A stretch of 64,000 nt of DNA from Parvibaculum sp039973015 (GTDB lineage: Bacteria; Pseudomonadota; Alphaproteobacteria; Parvibaculales; Parvibaculaceae): NCBI RefSeq assembly GCF_039973015.1, contig NZ_JBDWLT010000005.1, positions 1 to 64,000 on the forward strand. Reading direction: 5' to 3'. Shown in pieces: positions 51,407 through 60,713 of this stretch (within the stretch, counting starts at the first letter, position 1; every line of letters begins with the position of its first letter). Below the pieces are notes generated by a model. That model did not search any database. It was not told where the DNA came from and saw only the letters and a list, made by a program, of their open reading frames with translations. A program made the translations under genes and the position numbers.

Positions 51407-52539
51407 GAGCCTTCAGCAGATTCCTGCAACGGCTCAGACGGTTGAGACGGTATGCGCGCGCCGGGCTCGGCATAGCCGCCGGCATGATCGCCTATCCGGG
51501 CGCCTGGCTCGGCTGGTTTCGGCCGCGGGACGAACTGGCCGCAGCAGTGGGAGATCTGCTGCTTGTCGGCTTCCACGGTTCGACTTCCGCATCGCCTTCA
51601 GCCCGCCTTCTGGCCCGGCAGGTGCGCCGGGGACAAGTGGGCGCGGTCTTCTTCGTCAGTGAAAATATCGGCACAACCGAAGATGTGGTTGGTTTGCTTC
51701 GCCTGTTTCGCGCCGGAACGGCGAGGCCGCTGCTGGCGATTGACCATGAAGGCGGGGTCGTGCAGCGGCTGACGAAGGCGCATGGCTTCACGCGCGTACC
51801 TGCGGCCCGCAAGGTTGCCGCCAAGATGTCGCCGTCCGGGGCGTGTTCCCTTTACGCACAGGCCGGGCGCGATCTCGCCACATTCGGATTCAATGTCAAT
51901 CTCGGGCCTGTGCTGGATGTCGATGATCCCACCAACCCGGCAATCGGTTTCCACGGACGCGCCTACGGCAAGGATCCCCGCCTCATCGCTTCCTATGCGC
52001 AAGCATTTGTGGAGGGCTTCGGCAGCGCAGGCGTCATGTGCGCGGCCAAACATTTTCCCGGTCATGGCCGCGCAGTGAATGACAGCCATGACGAAGCAGC
52101 CGACATCTCCGCCACCTGGACGGAAGCCGAACTGGAGCCTTTTACTCAGCTACTTTCCTCTTGCCATGCTCCAGCCATGGTGATGACAGGGCATCTCCGG
52201 CTCAGCCAGTTATCTCCAGATGGCAGGCCTGCAACCATCTCCGCGCCTATCGTGACCGGCTTGTTGCGGGGGCGCCTCGGCTATCAAGGTGTGGTCGTGA
52301 CGGACGATCTCGACATGGGCGCGCTAAGCCGCAGCATGGGACGGCGGGAGGCTTTCGTGCAGGCAATCGCTGCAGGCAGCGACCTTCTGATGATCAAAAA
52401 CCTCTTCGGTTATGACCCGTTGCTGCCGCAACGCGCCGTGGGATGGGTCCGATCGGCCATCGCCCGAGGCGAGTTGAAAGAAGAACGGGTCATGGAAGCG
52501 GCGGAAAGGGTGCGGGCCCTGCGCGAGAAAATGTTCTAG
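51403..52539 (+). CDS. nagZ: NagZ-like beta-N-acetylglucosaminidase (GH3)
   Basis: A 378-residue family-3 glycoside hydrolase. IDHEGGVVQRL, VMCAAKHFPGHGRAVNDSHDEA (His of the HGxxxxDSH-type loop) and GVVVTDDLDMGAL (with the catalytic Asp in TDDLDMGA) are the NagZ landmarks. It removes N-acetylglucosamine from muropeptides. A ~30-residue basic N-terminal extension with a hydrophobic segment (GLGIAAGMIAYPGAWLGW) is not usual and may anchor it to the membrane. The start GTG 51403 overlaps the stop of the fusion gene (GTGA), so the product works in the same pathway as the MurC-NRPS protein. Confidence 0.88.
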   Translation: MRAFSRFLQRLRRLRRYARAGLGIAAGMIAYPGAWLGWFRPRDELAAAVGDLLLVGFHGSTSASPSARLLARQVRRGQVGAVFFVSENIGTTEDVVGLLRLFRAGTARPLLAIDHEGGVVQRLTKAHGFTRVPAARKVAAKMSPSGACSLYAQAGRDLATFGFNVNLGPVLDVDDPTNPAIGFHGRAYGKDPRLIASYAQAFVEGFGSAGVMCAAKHFPGHGRAVNDSHDEAADISATWTEAELEPFTQLLSSCHAPAMVMTGHLRLSQLSPDGRPATISAPIVTGLLRGRLGYQGVVVTDDLDMGALSRSMGRREAFVQAIAAGSDLLMIKNLFGYDPLLPQRAVGWVRSAIARGELKEERVMEAAERVRALREKMF

Positions 52540-52580
52540 GTTCAATTCATCGACATTCATAAAGGCGAGGCTTTTCGACG

Positions 52581-53231
52581 ATGGGACTGAAGGCAGCTAT
52601 TCTTCCCGTAACGCCGTTTCAACAGAACTGCACATTGCTCTGGAACGACGAGACCATGCGCGGCGCGGTGAGCGACCCCGGCGGAGATCTCGACCGGATC
52701 AAGGCGGCGGCGGCCGAAGTGGGCGTCACCATCGAAAAGGTGCTGCTGACGCATGGCCATCTCGATCACGCATCGGCGGCGGGCGACCTCGCGAAGGAAC
52801 TGGGTGTGCCTGTGGAGGGACCGCATGAAGACGATCTCTTCCTGATCGAGACCCTGCCCGACCAGGCCGCCAAATACGGGTTCCCGCCCGTCGGTGCATT
52901 CCGCCCGGACCGCTGGCTGAAGGATGGCGACACTGTGGAATTTGGCGGGCTGACGCTCGATGTGCGGCATTGTCCGGGGCATACGCCGGGACATGTCGTC
53001 TTTTTCCACGAGGCCTCGCGGCTCGCCATTGTCGGCGATGTGCTGTTTCAGGGCTCGGTGGGGCGAACGGATTTCCCGCGCGGCGACCATAATGCACTCG
53101 TGACCTCGATCCGGGAACGGCTATGGCCGCTTGGCGACGATGTGACCTTCGTTCCGGGACACGGACCGCTCTCGACGTTCGGCGTCGAGCGGCGAACCAA
53201 CCCATTCGTGGCGGACGAGAACTTCGCCTGA
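52581..53231 (+). CDS. MBL-fold metallo-hydrolase (GloB-like)
   Basis: A 216-residue metallo-beta-lactamase-fold protein. THGHLDHAS is the HxHxDH metal motif, VRHCPGHTPGHVVF supplies another ligand His, and AIVGDVLFQGSVGRTDFP and VPGHGP provide the remaining ligands. This matches hydroxyacylglutathione hydrolase-like (YcbL) enzymes. The start is ATG 52581 (GACG upstream; the ribosome site is AAAGGCGAGG about 10 bases before). It follows nagZ by 41 bases, so it may be read from the same transcript, but it may also be unrelated. Confidence 0.88.
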   Translation: MGLKAAILPVTPFQQNCTLLWNDETMRGAVSDPGGDLDRIKAAAAEVGVTIEKVLLTHGHLDHASAAGDLAKELGVPVEGPHEDDLFLIETLPDQAAKYGFPPVGAFRPDRWLKDGDTVEFGGLTLDVRHCPGHTPGHVVFFHEASRLAIVGDVLFQGSVGRTDFPRGDHNALVTSIRERLWPLGDDVTFVPGHGPLSTFGVERRTNPFVADENFA

Positions 53232-53452
53232 CAGTCCAACCTGGCTGGCCACCCTGACTGGCCCCCTCTGACAGGCCGATATTGCATTTCGCATGACGAA
53301 GAACACCGCCTGACGCTGCGAAATTCATGGACAATCGCGCCGCAATCGGTTTCCTTAGCGCACTGACAAATAATCAATAAAGGTGCCGCGGACGTGGCTT
53401 AAAGCCCGCCGAAAGAGCGCCATTGACCAAGTCTCTGGTTTGGGGGAAACGA

Positions 53453-54871
53453 GTGAATCAACGTCGCGTAACACGTCTGCAAATCGGCGCCTTCGGGCTT
53501 CCCTCCATTCCGATCTCGGCGCTGGGCCTGCCGATCGTGGTCTACCTGCCGCCCTTCTACGGACACGACATGGGGCTGAGCCTCTCGGTCGTCGGCACGG
53601 TGTTCATGCTGGCGCGGTTCTGGGATGTGTTTACAGACCCGGTTCTCGGCATGGTATCGGACCGTTTTCCGAGCCGCTGGGGACGGCGACGCCACTGGAT
53701 CGTGCTCTCGGCACCCATCCTGATCGGCGCTGCCTATATGCTGTTCATGCCGTCGCCGCCCGTGACGTGGATGTATCTCGCGGGGTGGATGTTCATTCTC
53801 TATATCGGCTGGACGCTCATCACGATCTCGCACATGTCGTGGGGGGCGGAACTTTCGGAAGATTATGACGAACGCTCGACCATTCAGGGCGTGCGCGAGT
53901 TCCTGCTGATTTTCGGTATGTTCACGGTGCTGGCGCTACCGGCGATCATCGAACAGGTGTCGGACGCCGCAGCGGCGGGACCAGCGAAGATCGCCGCGAT
54001 GGGCTGGTTCATCATCATCCTGCTGCCGATCACCATCGGACTTGCTGTGTGGCTGACGCCCGAATTTCCGAGCAAGGCGCATCAGCAGATTCCCTGGAAG
54101 CGCGCCTGGGCGATCATTGCCAAGAACCGGCTCCTGCAACGCGTATTGGTGGCGGACCTTCTGGTCAACATTGCGCCCGCCATTACTGGTTCGCTCTACA
54201 TCTTCTTTGCGTCCTATGTGATGGAGTTGCCGAAATCGGCGAGCCTTCTTCTCCTTGTTTATTTCATCGCCGGGTTCGTCGGCATTCCGGCGTGGATCCG
54301 CATGAGCCACTGGGCGGGCAAACACAAGACGCTCGCCATCGCCATGGTCTATGGCGCGGTGACGCTGCCACTGGTGGTGTTCTTTCCGCGCGGTGAATTC
54401 TGGTGGCTCTTCGTCGGCAACTCGCTCTATGGCGTCGCATACGGCGCAGGCTCCTTCCTGCTGCGTTCGATCATGGCCGACGTCATCGACATAGATTACC
54501 TCGAAACCGGGCAACGGCGGACGGGCCTCTATTACTCGCTGCTCAGCATGACAGCGAAGGTGGGCGCAGCACTCGCCGTCGGTATTACCTATCCGCTGCT
54601 TGACCTGATCGAATTCACGCCTGCGGGAACGAACACGCCCGAGACACTCGATCTCTTCATGGCGATGTATGTCACCCTGCCCGCCATTGTCATGCTCGCT
54701 TCGGCGGCCGTGATGTGGACCTTTCCGCTGGACCGCGAAGCGCAGCTGGACCTGCGAAAGAAAATCCAGGAGCGCGACGGCGTTCACACATCGCATGATG
54801 CGAGCGATGCGGCGGCTGCCGTCACGCAGGTTGGCACATCGAGCGGCATCGCCGACCGGCCCGCCGAGTGA
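53453..54871 (+). CDS. MFS/GPH-type sugar or solute transporter
   Basis: A 472-residue 12-helix permease of the glycoside-pentoside-hexuronide branch of the MFS: GLPIVVYLPPFYGHDMGLSLSVVGTVF, then DVFTDPVLGMVSDRFPSRWGRRRHWI in the first cytoplasmic loop, and DYDERSTIQGVREFLLIFGMF. I start at GTG 53453, which has GGGGGAAACGA upstream; ATG 53423 is further out. It probably carries a sugar or related solute with a cation. Substrate unknown. The C-terminal ~40 residues are hydrophilic. Confidence 0.85.
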   Translation: MNQRRVTRLQIGAFGLPSIPISALGLPIVVYLPPFYGHDMGLSLSVVGTVFMLARFWDVFTDPVLGMVSDRFPSRWGRRRHWIVLSAPILIGAAYMLFMPSPPVTWMYLAGWMFILYIGWTLITISHMSWGAELSEDYDERSTIQGVREFLLIFGMFTVLALPAIIEQVSDAAAAGPAKIAAMGWFIIILLPITIGLAVWLTPEFPSKAHQQIPWKRAWAIIAKNRLLQRVLVADLLVNIAPAITGSLYIFFASYVMELPKSASLLLLVYFIAGFVGIPAWIRMSHWAGKHKTLAIAMVYGAVTLPLVVFFPRGEFWWLFVGNSLYGVAYGAGSFLLRSIMADVIDIDYLETGQRRTGLYYSLLSMTAKVGAALAVGITYPLLDLIEFTPAGTNTPETLDLFMAMYVTLPAIVMLASAAVMWTFPLDREAQLDLRKKIQERDGVHTSHDASDAAAAVTQVGTSSGIADRPAE

Positions 54872-54881
54872 GGGTGCTTGC

Positions 54882-55688
54882 ATGACCCAGGACACCGGAC
54901 GGATCGAAAGGCTGCTCGCCATCATGGCGAAACTGCGCGATCCGGACGGCGGCTGTCCGTGGGATCTTGAACAGACCTATGCGAGCATTGCGCCCTACAC
55001 CATCGAGGAAGCCTATGAAGTCGCCGACGCCATCGAGCGCGGTGACATGGACGACCTGAAGGACGAGCTTGGCGACCTCCTGCTGCAAGTCGTGTTTCAT
55101 GCGCAGATGGCAGAGGAAGAAGGAAACTTCGGCTTTCGCGATGTCGTCGATGCGATTTGCGAGAAGATGATCCGCCGTCATCCGCATGTCTTCGGCGATG
55201 AAGGCGAGCGAAGCGCGGGCGAAGTCGAGGGACGCTGGGAAGAGATCAAGGCTCTGGAAAAAGCCGCGAAAGGCAAAAGGGCGGAGAGTATTCTCGACGA
55301 TGTGCCGCGCGCGCTGCCCGCCCTTGTTCGCGCGATCAAATTACAAAACCGTGCCGCGCGCGTCGGCTTCGACTGGCCAGACACGACACAGGTGATCGAA
55401 AAACTGAACGAGGAGATGCTTGAGGTCTCCGAGGAACTTGCCAAGGGTGGCGATCACGACCGGCTGGAAGACGAAATGGGCGACCTGCTTTTCGTCTATG
55501 CCAATCTTGCGCGACACCTGAAGGTCGATCCTGAAACAGCGCTGCGGCGGGCGAACGCAAAGTTCCGCCGGCGCTTCGGACGTATAGAGCAGAAGCTCGC
55601 GGCGGCAGGAAAGCGCCCCGAAGAGTCGACGCTCGAAGAAATGGATGCCCTCTGGGACGAGGCAAAGGAAGAGGAACGGCAAATCTAG
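54882..55688 (+). CDS. mazG: Nucleoside triphosphate pyrophosphohydrolase MazG
   Basis: A 268-residue tandem MazG protein. The first domain has CPWDLEQTYASIAPYTIEEAYEVADAIE and LKDELGDLLLQVVFHAQMAEE; the second has QVIEKLNEEMLEVSEELAKGG and DRLEDEMGDLLFVYANLARHL. It hydrolyses house-cleaning nucleoside triphosphates and lowers ppGpp in some bacteria. ATG 54882 lies 10 bases after the permease stop. Its last bases overlap the last bases of the convergent inositol-phosphatase gene. Confidence 0.95.
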   Translation: MTQDTGRIERLLAIMAKLRDPDGGCPWDLEQTYASIAPYTIEEAYEVADAIERGDMDDLKDELGDLLLQVVFHAQMAEEEGNFGFRDVVDAICEKMIRRHPHVFGDEGERSAGEVEGRWEEIKALEKAAKGKRAESILDDVPRALPALVRAIKLQNRAARVGFDWPDTTQVIEKLNEEMLEVSEELAKGGDHDRLEDEMGDLLFVYANLARHLKVDPETALRRANAKFRRRFGRIEQKLAAAGKRPEESTLEEMDALWDEAKEEERQI

Positions 55689-56518
55689 CCGCGCCTGTTT
55701 CTCCTGATTTCTTCCGCCACTCTCTGCCAGCTCTCTTCATCGCGCGCAACGAGATGGGGCCCTTTCAGGGTTCGCGGCGCGTAGTCTTCGCCCGTCTGGA
55801 TGTTCCGCACGACACCGCCTGCTTCACGCAGGATCAGCGTTCCCGGCGCATGGTCCCAGGGAAGCATGCGATGATAGGTGACGAAGTCGTGAAGCCCGCG
55901 CGCGACATTTGTATAGTCCACGGCGGAGCAGAGAAACGATGTCGCGGAGCCGACACCCGTCGCATAGGCGCCGATGCCCGCTTTCCAGTCATCAGGCATG
56001 AAGCGAACATAGAAACTCGCGCGCTGCTCCCCAGGGGTGACGGGCGCCCTGCCCGCATCGAGACGCCGCACACCCGATGCGTCGCGCCAGAATGCGCCCG
56101 CACCGCGCTCCGCAACGGCGAATGCGTCAATCACCGGCAGGTATATCCAGGCATGGGTGGTTTCTCCGCGCACGACAAGCGAGACCATAAGACCGAAAGT
56201 TTCCCGGCCGGCGGCAAAGTTTCCCGTCCCGTCCACGGGATCGACGGTCCAGAGCGGCAGGTCATCTTCGAGATGCTCAAGCAAGGCGGGATCGGCGGCT
56301 GCCGCCTCCTCGCCCAATACGCGCGAGCCGGCGACGAGCTTTTCGAGACGGGGCGAAAGCCAGAGCTCCGCCTCGCGATCCGCGATGGTCACGAGGTCGC
56401 CCTTGGATTTTTCCTCGATCTCATGCGCGGCAAGTGCACGAAAGCGCGGCATGACGATCTCCGCCGCTGCCTGTTTCAACAGCGTTGAAACATCATCCGT
56501 CAGCTTGTCCATGTTCAT
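55685..56518 (-). CDS. Inositol monophosphatase-family phosphatase
   Basis: A 277-residue Mg-dependent phosphatase. GDLVTIADREAELWL and VDPVDGTGNFAAGRETFGLMV provide the D-P-x-D-G-T metal motif; WDHAPGTLILREAGG is the second family signature. Members act on inositol phosphates, 3'-phosphoadenosine phosphates (CysQ) or histidinol phosphate; the exact substrate is not clear. It follows hflX by an ATGA overlap (56515-56518), so the two are co-transcribed. Confidence 0.88.
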   Translation of the reverse strand: MNMDKLTDDVSTLLKQAAAEIVMPRFRALAAHEIEEKSKGDLVTIADREAELWLSPRLEKLVAGSRVLGEEAAAADPALLEHLEDDLPLWTVDPVDGTGNFAAGRETFGLMVSLVVRGETTHAWIYLPVIDAFAVAERGAGAFWRDASGVRRLDAGRAPVTPGEQRASFYVRFMPDDWKAGIGAYATGVGSATSFLCSAVDYTNVARGLHDFVTYHRMLPWDHAPGTLILREAGGVVRNIQTGEDYAPRTLKGPHLVARDEESWQRVAEEIRRNRRG

Positions 56519-57936
56519 TCGACCGCGAGGGCAGATGCTTCTCCCAGCCGCCGCGAGAGATCGGGAAAACGCTTTTCAAAGCGGCCAGCAACAATAGGCG
56601 TCAGGCCGAGATCCAGATGGACGACGCCATCTTCGTCATCCTCGCGGCTTCGGATATGGGCGTTTGCATGAAGCCAGGCAATGGCCTCGCCTTCGCCGGA
56701 TGGCAAGTCGAAATGAACAACATGTTCCTCATCGACGATGAGACTGTCGATGAGGGAGAGAAGCTCCTCAGCGCCCTCCCCGGTCAAGGCCGACACGGCA
56801 GCGGTGAGCGGCTCACGCTCGGCCAGATTGACCGCGGCGTCATGAACCTCACCTTGCAGCAGGTCGATCTTGTTGAGGACATCGACAACATGCTGATTGT
56901 TTTCAGCCGTGGATTCCTTCGTTACGCCCAGCGAAGCAAGCACGTCCTCGACATCGCGCTTCTGGATATCCGTTTCCTCATGCGCGGCATCGCGCACATG
57001 GAGAATGACCTCAGCTTCCAGCACTTCTTCCAGCGTTGCGCGGAAGGCGGCGACGAGATGCGTCGGCAGATCCGAAATGAAGCCCACCGTGTCGGACAGA
57101 ATGATCTTGCGGCCGCTTGGAAGAAGAAGCCCGCGCATCGTCGGATCGAGCGTGGCGAAGAGAAGGTTCTCGGCAAAGACCCCCGCCTCGGTCAGCCGGT
57201 TGAAGAGCGTGGATTTTCCCGCATTGGTGTAGCCGACGAGGGCAACCACCGGGTAAGGCGCCTCCCGGCGCGTCTTCCGGTGAAGCTGGCGGGTACGCTT
57301 CACCGTTTCGAGCTGGCGCTCGATCTTGGTGATGCGTTCCTGGATCATGCGGCGGTCGGCCTCGATCTGGGTTTCGCCCGGTCCGCCAAGGAAGCCGAAG
57401 CCGCCGCGCTGCCGCTCAAGATGGGTCCAGCTGCGCACGAGCCTGCTCTTCTGGTAGTTCAGATGGGCAAGTTCGACTTGCAGGGTGCCTTCGCGCGTTC
57501 GCGCACGCTCACCGAAAATTTCGAGAATGAGGCCCGTACGGTCGACGACCTTGACCTTCCAGGCGCGCTCCAGATTGCGCTGCTGACCGGGCCCGAGAGA
57601 GCCGTCGACCACCACGAGTTCGATCCGGAGTTCGGCGAGCTGGCCTTTAAGCTCTTCGACCTTGCCTTCGCCAAAGAGCGTCGCCGGGCGAGGCTTCGTC
57701 AGCGGCACAATGGCGGAGCCGACGACATCGAGCGAGATGGCAGCGGCGAGGCCTACTGCCTCATCCAGCCGCGACTCAGGAGAGCGCGTCGCCTCACCCG
57801 CGCGCTTCGCCTGATGTTCGGCAGACTTGAGCAAGGGAACGAGCACAAAGGCTCTCGTCGGTTCTTTCGGGTTTACCTGAAAGCCCTTGTCCCCGCGCTG
57901 GCGGGTCTCATTCGTATCCTCGGTCTCGTCGCTCAA
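56515..57936 (-). CDS. hflX: GTPase HflX
   Basis: A 473-residue HflX GTPase that rescues or splits stalled ribosomes. The N-terminal subdomain contains LVVVDGSLGPGQQRNLERAWKVKVVDRTGLILEIF; then GPGETQIEADRR, G1 VALVGYTNAGKSTLFNRL, G3 SDTVGFISDLPTHLV and G4 NKIDLL. Located just downstream of hfq as in many proteobacteria (26 bases between stop and start). Complete. Confidence 0.96.
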   Translation of the reverse strand: MSDETEDTNETRQRGDKGFQVNPKEPTRAFVLVPLLKSAEHQAKRAGEATRSPESRLDEAVGLAAAISLDVVGSAIVPLTKPRPATLFGEGKVEELKGQLAELRIELVVVDGSLGPGQQRNLERAWKVKVVDRTGLILEIFGERARTREGTLQVELAHLNYQKSRLVRSWTHLERQRGGFGFLGGPGETQIEADRRMIQERITKIERQLETVKRTRQLHRKTRREAPYPVVALVGYTNAGKSTLFNRLTEAGVFAENLLFATLDPTMRGLLLPSGRKIILSDTVGFISDLPTHLVAAFRATLEEVLEAEVILHVRDAAHEETDIQKRDVEDVLASLGVTKESTAENNQHVVDVLNKIDLLQGEVHDAAVNLAEREPLTAAVSALTGEGAEELLSLIDSLIVDEEHVVHFDLPSGEGEAIAWLHANAHIRSREDDEDGVVHLDLGLTPIVAGRFEKRFPDLSRRLGEASALAVE

Positions 57937-57961
57937 TAAGATCTCTTCTGGCGGAGGACTT

Positions 57962-58210
57962 TCAGGCCTCTTCCCCGTTCGTTTCGGGTTCGAAAAGCTG
58001 AACGGGCTGGGCCGGCATTATCGTCGATATCGCATGCTTATACACGAGCTGCGAATGTCCGTCCCGGCGCAACAACACACAAAAATTATCAAACCAGGTG
58101 ACGACACCCTGAAGCTTGACGCCGTTCACCAGGAAGATGGTGAGGTTCGTCTTGTTCTTGCGAACATGATTCAGGAAGGTGTCCTGGAGATTATGGGTCT
58201 TTTCATTCAT
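57962..58210 (-). CDS. hfq: RNA chaperone Hfq
   Basis: An 82-residue Sm-like protein, MNEKTHNLQDTFLNHVRKNKT, with VNGVKLQGVVTWFDNFCVLLRRDGHSQLVYKHAISTIMP as the Sm core split by a strand (Gln near 9, the F/Y and KH pocket residues are present). It helps small RNAs pair with mRNAs. I use ATG 58210; longer in-frame starts are not Hfq-like. It precedes hflX. Confidence 0.97.
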   Translation of the reverse strand: MNEKTHNLQDTFLNHVRKNKTNLTIFLVNGVKLQGVVTWFDNFCVLLRRDGHSQLVYKHAISTIMPAQPVQLFEPETNGEEA

Positions 58211-58416
58211 GGGTAGGCCCCATTTATCGAGTTGGGTGGGGCCGGACACATGCCGCGAGGGGTCCGGCGTTTTTGTTCGCACTGCCCTTCCTGAATGGCG
58301 GGGCAGGCTGCGGCTCTCATTTGATACAGTCCGGTTTTTCCCCTGATGCTGCAAGTGCGAAATTGAATTCGCAGCTGCAAATCGGCAAGGTTTTCGCTAC
58401 ATCCGGCGTTTTCCTG

Positions 58417-59271
58417 TCAAGAAAGCTCGCCAAACCGGCCATAAGCCTCACGCAACCGCAGTGTCACCGATCCGGGCGATGCATTTCCTACGGCTTGCCC
58501 GTCGATACGGATCACGGGAATGATGATGGCCGAAGATGCGCTTATGAAAGCCTCGCGAGCCGATTTCGCCTCTTGCGGCGTGAACGGCCGCTCCACGACC
58601 TCTATGCCCTCGCTTCGCGCCGCCTGCAGAAGTACGCGGCGGGTGATGCCGCTCAGGATGCCGGGGCCTTCGGGCCGGGTAACGAGCCGCCCTTCCCCAT
58701 CCACAATCCAGGCATTTGTCGAGGAGCCCTCGGTGACGAAACCTTCCTCATCGACGAGCCAGGCCTCATAGGCGCCCGCCTCGCGCGCGGATTGCTTTGC
58801 GAGAATGTTGGGCAGGAGAGCGATCGACTTGATATCGCGCCGGGCCCAGCGCTGATCCGGCATGGTGACGACTTCCACTCCATGCGTGACGGCCACGGCA
58901 ATACGCGTTTCGTTCAACCGCTTCGCGGTGACGACGAGCGAGGGGCGAGCGTTTTCCGGGAAAGGATGATCGCGCGGGGCGACACCACGCGTCACCTGGC
59001 AATAGACCATGCCGTTCAGCACATGGTTACGGCGAAGCGTTTCGCGAAGGATGTGTTTCAGCGCCGGAAGAGGCATCGGCATTTCCATGCGCAGCTCATG
59101 CAGCGATCGCTGGAGCCTTTCGAGATGCAGCGTCTCATCCATCAGCTTACCGCCGCGAACACCGCAAACCTCATAGACGCCGTCTGCAAACTGGTAGCCA
59201 CGATCCTCAATATGAACGCCCGCTTCGGCGTGGCGGACATAGTGACCGTTTACATAGGCGATGCGCGACAA
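58417..59271 (-). CDS. dat: D-amino-acid aminotransferase (class IV)
   Basis: A 284-residue fold-type IV PLP enzyme. YVNGHYVRHAEAGVHIEDRGYQFADGVYEV opens the protein; the PLP Lys is in RRDIKSIALLPNILAK; GFVTEGSSTNAWIV supplies the Glu and phosphate-binding region. It interconverts D-Ala, D-Glu and 2-oxo acids, feeding peptidoglycan precursors. I start at TTG 59271 with GGAGGA before it, because upstream codons are not family-like. It sits between trkA and hfq, as in several alphaproteobacteria. Branched-chain aminotransferase is an alternative. Confidence 0.9.
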   Translation of the reverse strand: MSRIAYVNGHYVRHAEAGVHIEDRGYQFADGVYEVCGVRGGKLMDETLHLERLQRSLHELRMEMPMPLPALKHILRETLRRNHVLNGMVYCQVTRGVAPRDHPFPENARPSLVVTAKRLNETRIAVAVTHGVEVVTMPDQRWARRDIKSIALLPNILAKQSAREAGAYEAWLVDEEGFVTEGSSTNAWIVDGEGRLVTRPEGPGILSGITRRVLLQAARSEGIEVVERPFTPQEAKSAREAFISASSAIIIPVIRIDGQAVGNASPGSVTLRLREAYGRFGELS

Positions 59272-59299
59272 GGGAAATTCCTCCTCCGGTCCGGGCGGC

Positions 59300-60676
59300 T
59301 CAGAAGAATTCAAGGCTGACGCGGAACATCTGCTCCACTTTTCGCACCTGATCGGAACGGGCAAAGAGCACCACACGGTCGCCCGCCTCGACTTCCGTGC
59401 CGCCATTCGGAATAATGACCTCCTCGTTGCGGATTACTGCGCCGACAAGAATGCCGTCCGGCAGATTCACTTCACGGAGCGGCTTTCCGACAAGGGGCGA
59501 GGTTTCGAGTGCTTCAGCCTCGATCACCTCGGCGGCGCCGTCATGGACCGATTGCAGGCCACGGATACGGCCACGTCGGACATGCTGCAGAACGGTGGAG
59601 ACAGTTGCGCCGCGCGGATTGATGAAGGCATCGATGCCGAGGGGGCGCATCAGCGGTGCATAGGTATTGTTGTTGATCAGCGCCATGGTGCGCTGACAAC
59701 CCTCGCGCTTGGCGACGACGCAGGAGAGAATATTCGCCTGATCGTTGTTCGTGAGCGTGACGAGCGTTTCCGTTTCGGAGATGCCCGCCTCCTGCAACAG
59801 CTCGGGATCGAGACCGCTGCCATGGAGAACAATGGACCGCTTGAGCTTGTCGGCGGCCTGCACGGCCTTGTCCCTGTCGTTCTCGATGAGCTTCACGCGC
59901 GTGCCCGCATGGTTCGCTTCCAGTTCGCGCGCGACATGGAGGCCGATATTACCTGCACCGACAATAATGATGCGGCGTGCCGCCGTTTCCTCATGGCCGA
60001 AGATGCCGAGTGTACGGCGAACATCGCGGACGTCCGCCGCGAAATAGGCTTCGTCGCCGACGAGCATTGGGTCGTCGCTCTGGGGTACGAAGAGTTCGCC
60101 ATTGCGAACGATGCCGACGACGCGGGACTTGAGATCGGGAAACAAATCCGTCAACTGACGAAGCGGCGTGTTCACGATGGGGCAGTCTTCTTCCAGCGTG
60201 ACGCCAACGACGCTGACCTTGCCATCCGCGAAGTTCAGGATGTCGAAGGCGCCCGGAACGGCGAGACGGCGGAGCACTGCCTTGCCGACTTCAAGCTCCG
60301 GCGAAATAATCACATCAATGGGCAGGTGATCCTGCGAAAAGAGATCCTGGAAGCCAGGCTGCAAATAACTCTGCGAGCGGATACGCGCGATCTTGGTGGG
60401 CACCTGAAAAACGGAATGCGCGACCTGACATGCGATCATGTTCACTTCGTCGTGGAAGGTGACGGCGATCAGCATATCGGCGGAAGAAGCACCTGCACGC
60501 TCCAGAACATCCGGATGTGCGCCGTGACCGACGATGGCGCGGACGTCGAGCGTGTCCGATATCTGGTGAACGAGCTGGGGCGACTGGTCGATCACCGTCA
60601 CGTCGTTCTGTTCGGAAGCGAGCTGACGCGCAATACCGAATCCGACCTGGCCGGCACCGCAGACTATTACCTTCAT
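59300..60676 (-). CDS. trkA: Trk potassium uptake regulator TrkA
   Basis: A 458-residue TrkA with two RCK-type NAD-binding halves: MKVIVCGAGQVGFGIARQLA (GxGxxG) and IIIVGAGNIGLHVARELE, each followed by a TrkA-C-like domain (GILVGAVIRNEEVIIPNGG and others). It gates the Trk potassium channel subunits. I use ATG 60676; the longer frame overlaps ntrX. Follows ntrX by 37 bases. Confidence 0.95.
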   Translation of the reverse strand: MKVIVCGAGQVGFGIARQLASEQNDVTVIDQSPQLVHQISDTLDVRAIVGHGAHPDVLERAGASSADMLIAVTFHDEVNMIACQVAHSVFQVPTKIARIRSQSYLQPGFQDLFSQDHLPIDVIISPELEVGKAVLRRLAVPGAFDILNFADGKVSVVGVTLEEDCPIVNTPLRQLTDLFPDLKSRVVGIVRNGELFVPQSDDPMLVGDEAYFAADVRDVRRTLGIFGHEETAARRIIIVGAGNIGLHVARELEANHAGTRVKLIENDRDKAVQAADKLKRSIVLHGSGLDPELLQEAGISETETLVTLTNNDQANILSCVVAKREGCQRTMALINNNTYAPLMRPLGIDAFINPRGATVSTVLQHVRRGRIRGLQSVHDGAAEVIEAEALETSPLVGKPLREVNLPDGILVGAVIRNEEVIIPNGGTEVEAGDRVVLFARSDQVRKVEQMFRVSLEFF

Positions 60677-60713
60677 GATCGGGCTTTCCCGTTTCGACGC
60701 ATTCTGATGGAAA

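Noticed and set aside
58241..58274. Hairpin GCCGGAC...GTCCGGC followed by GTTTTTG
   Set aside because: The T-run is on the plus strand, where no gene ends, while hfq and dat are on the minus strand. It may be part of the hfq leader, but I cannot support a terminator.
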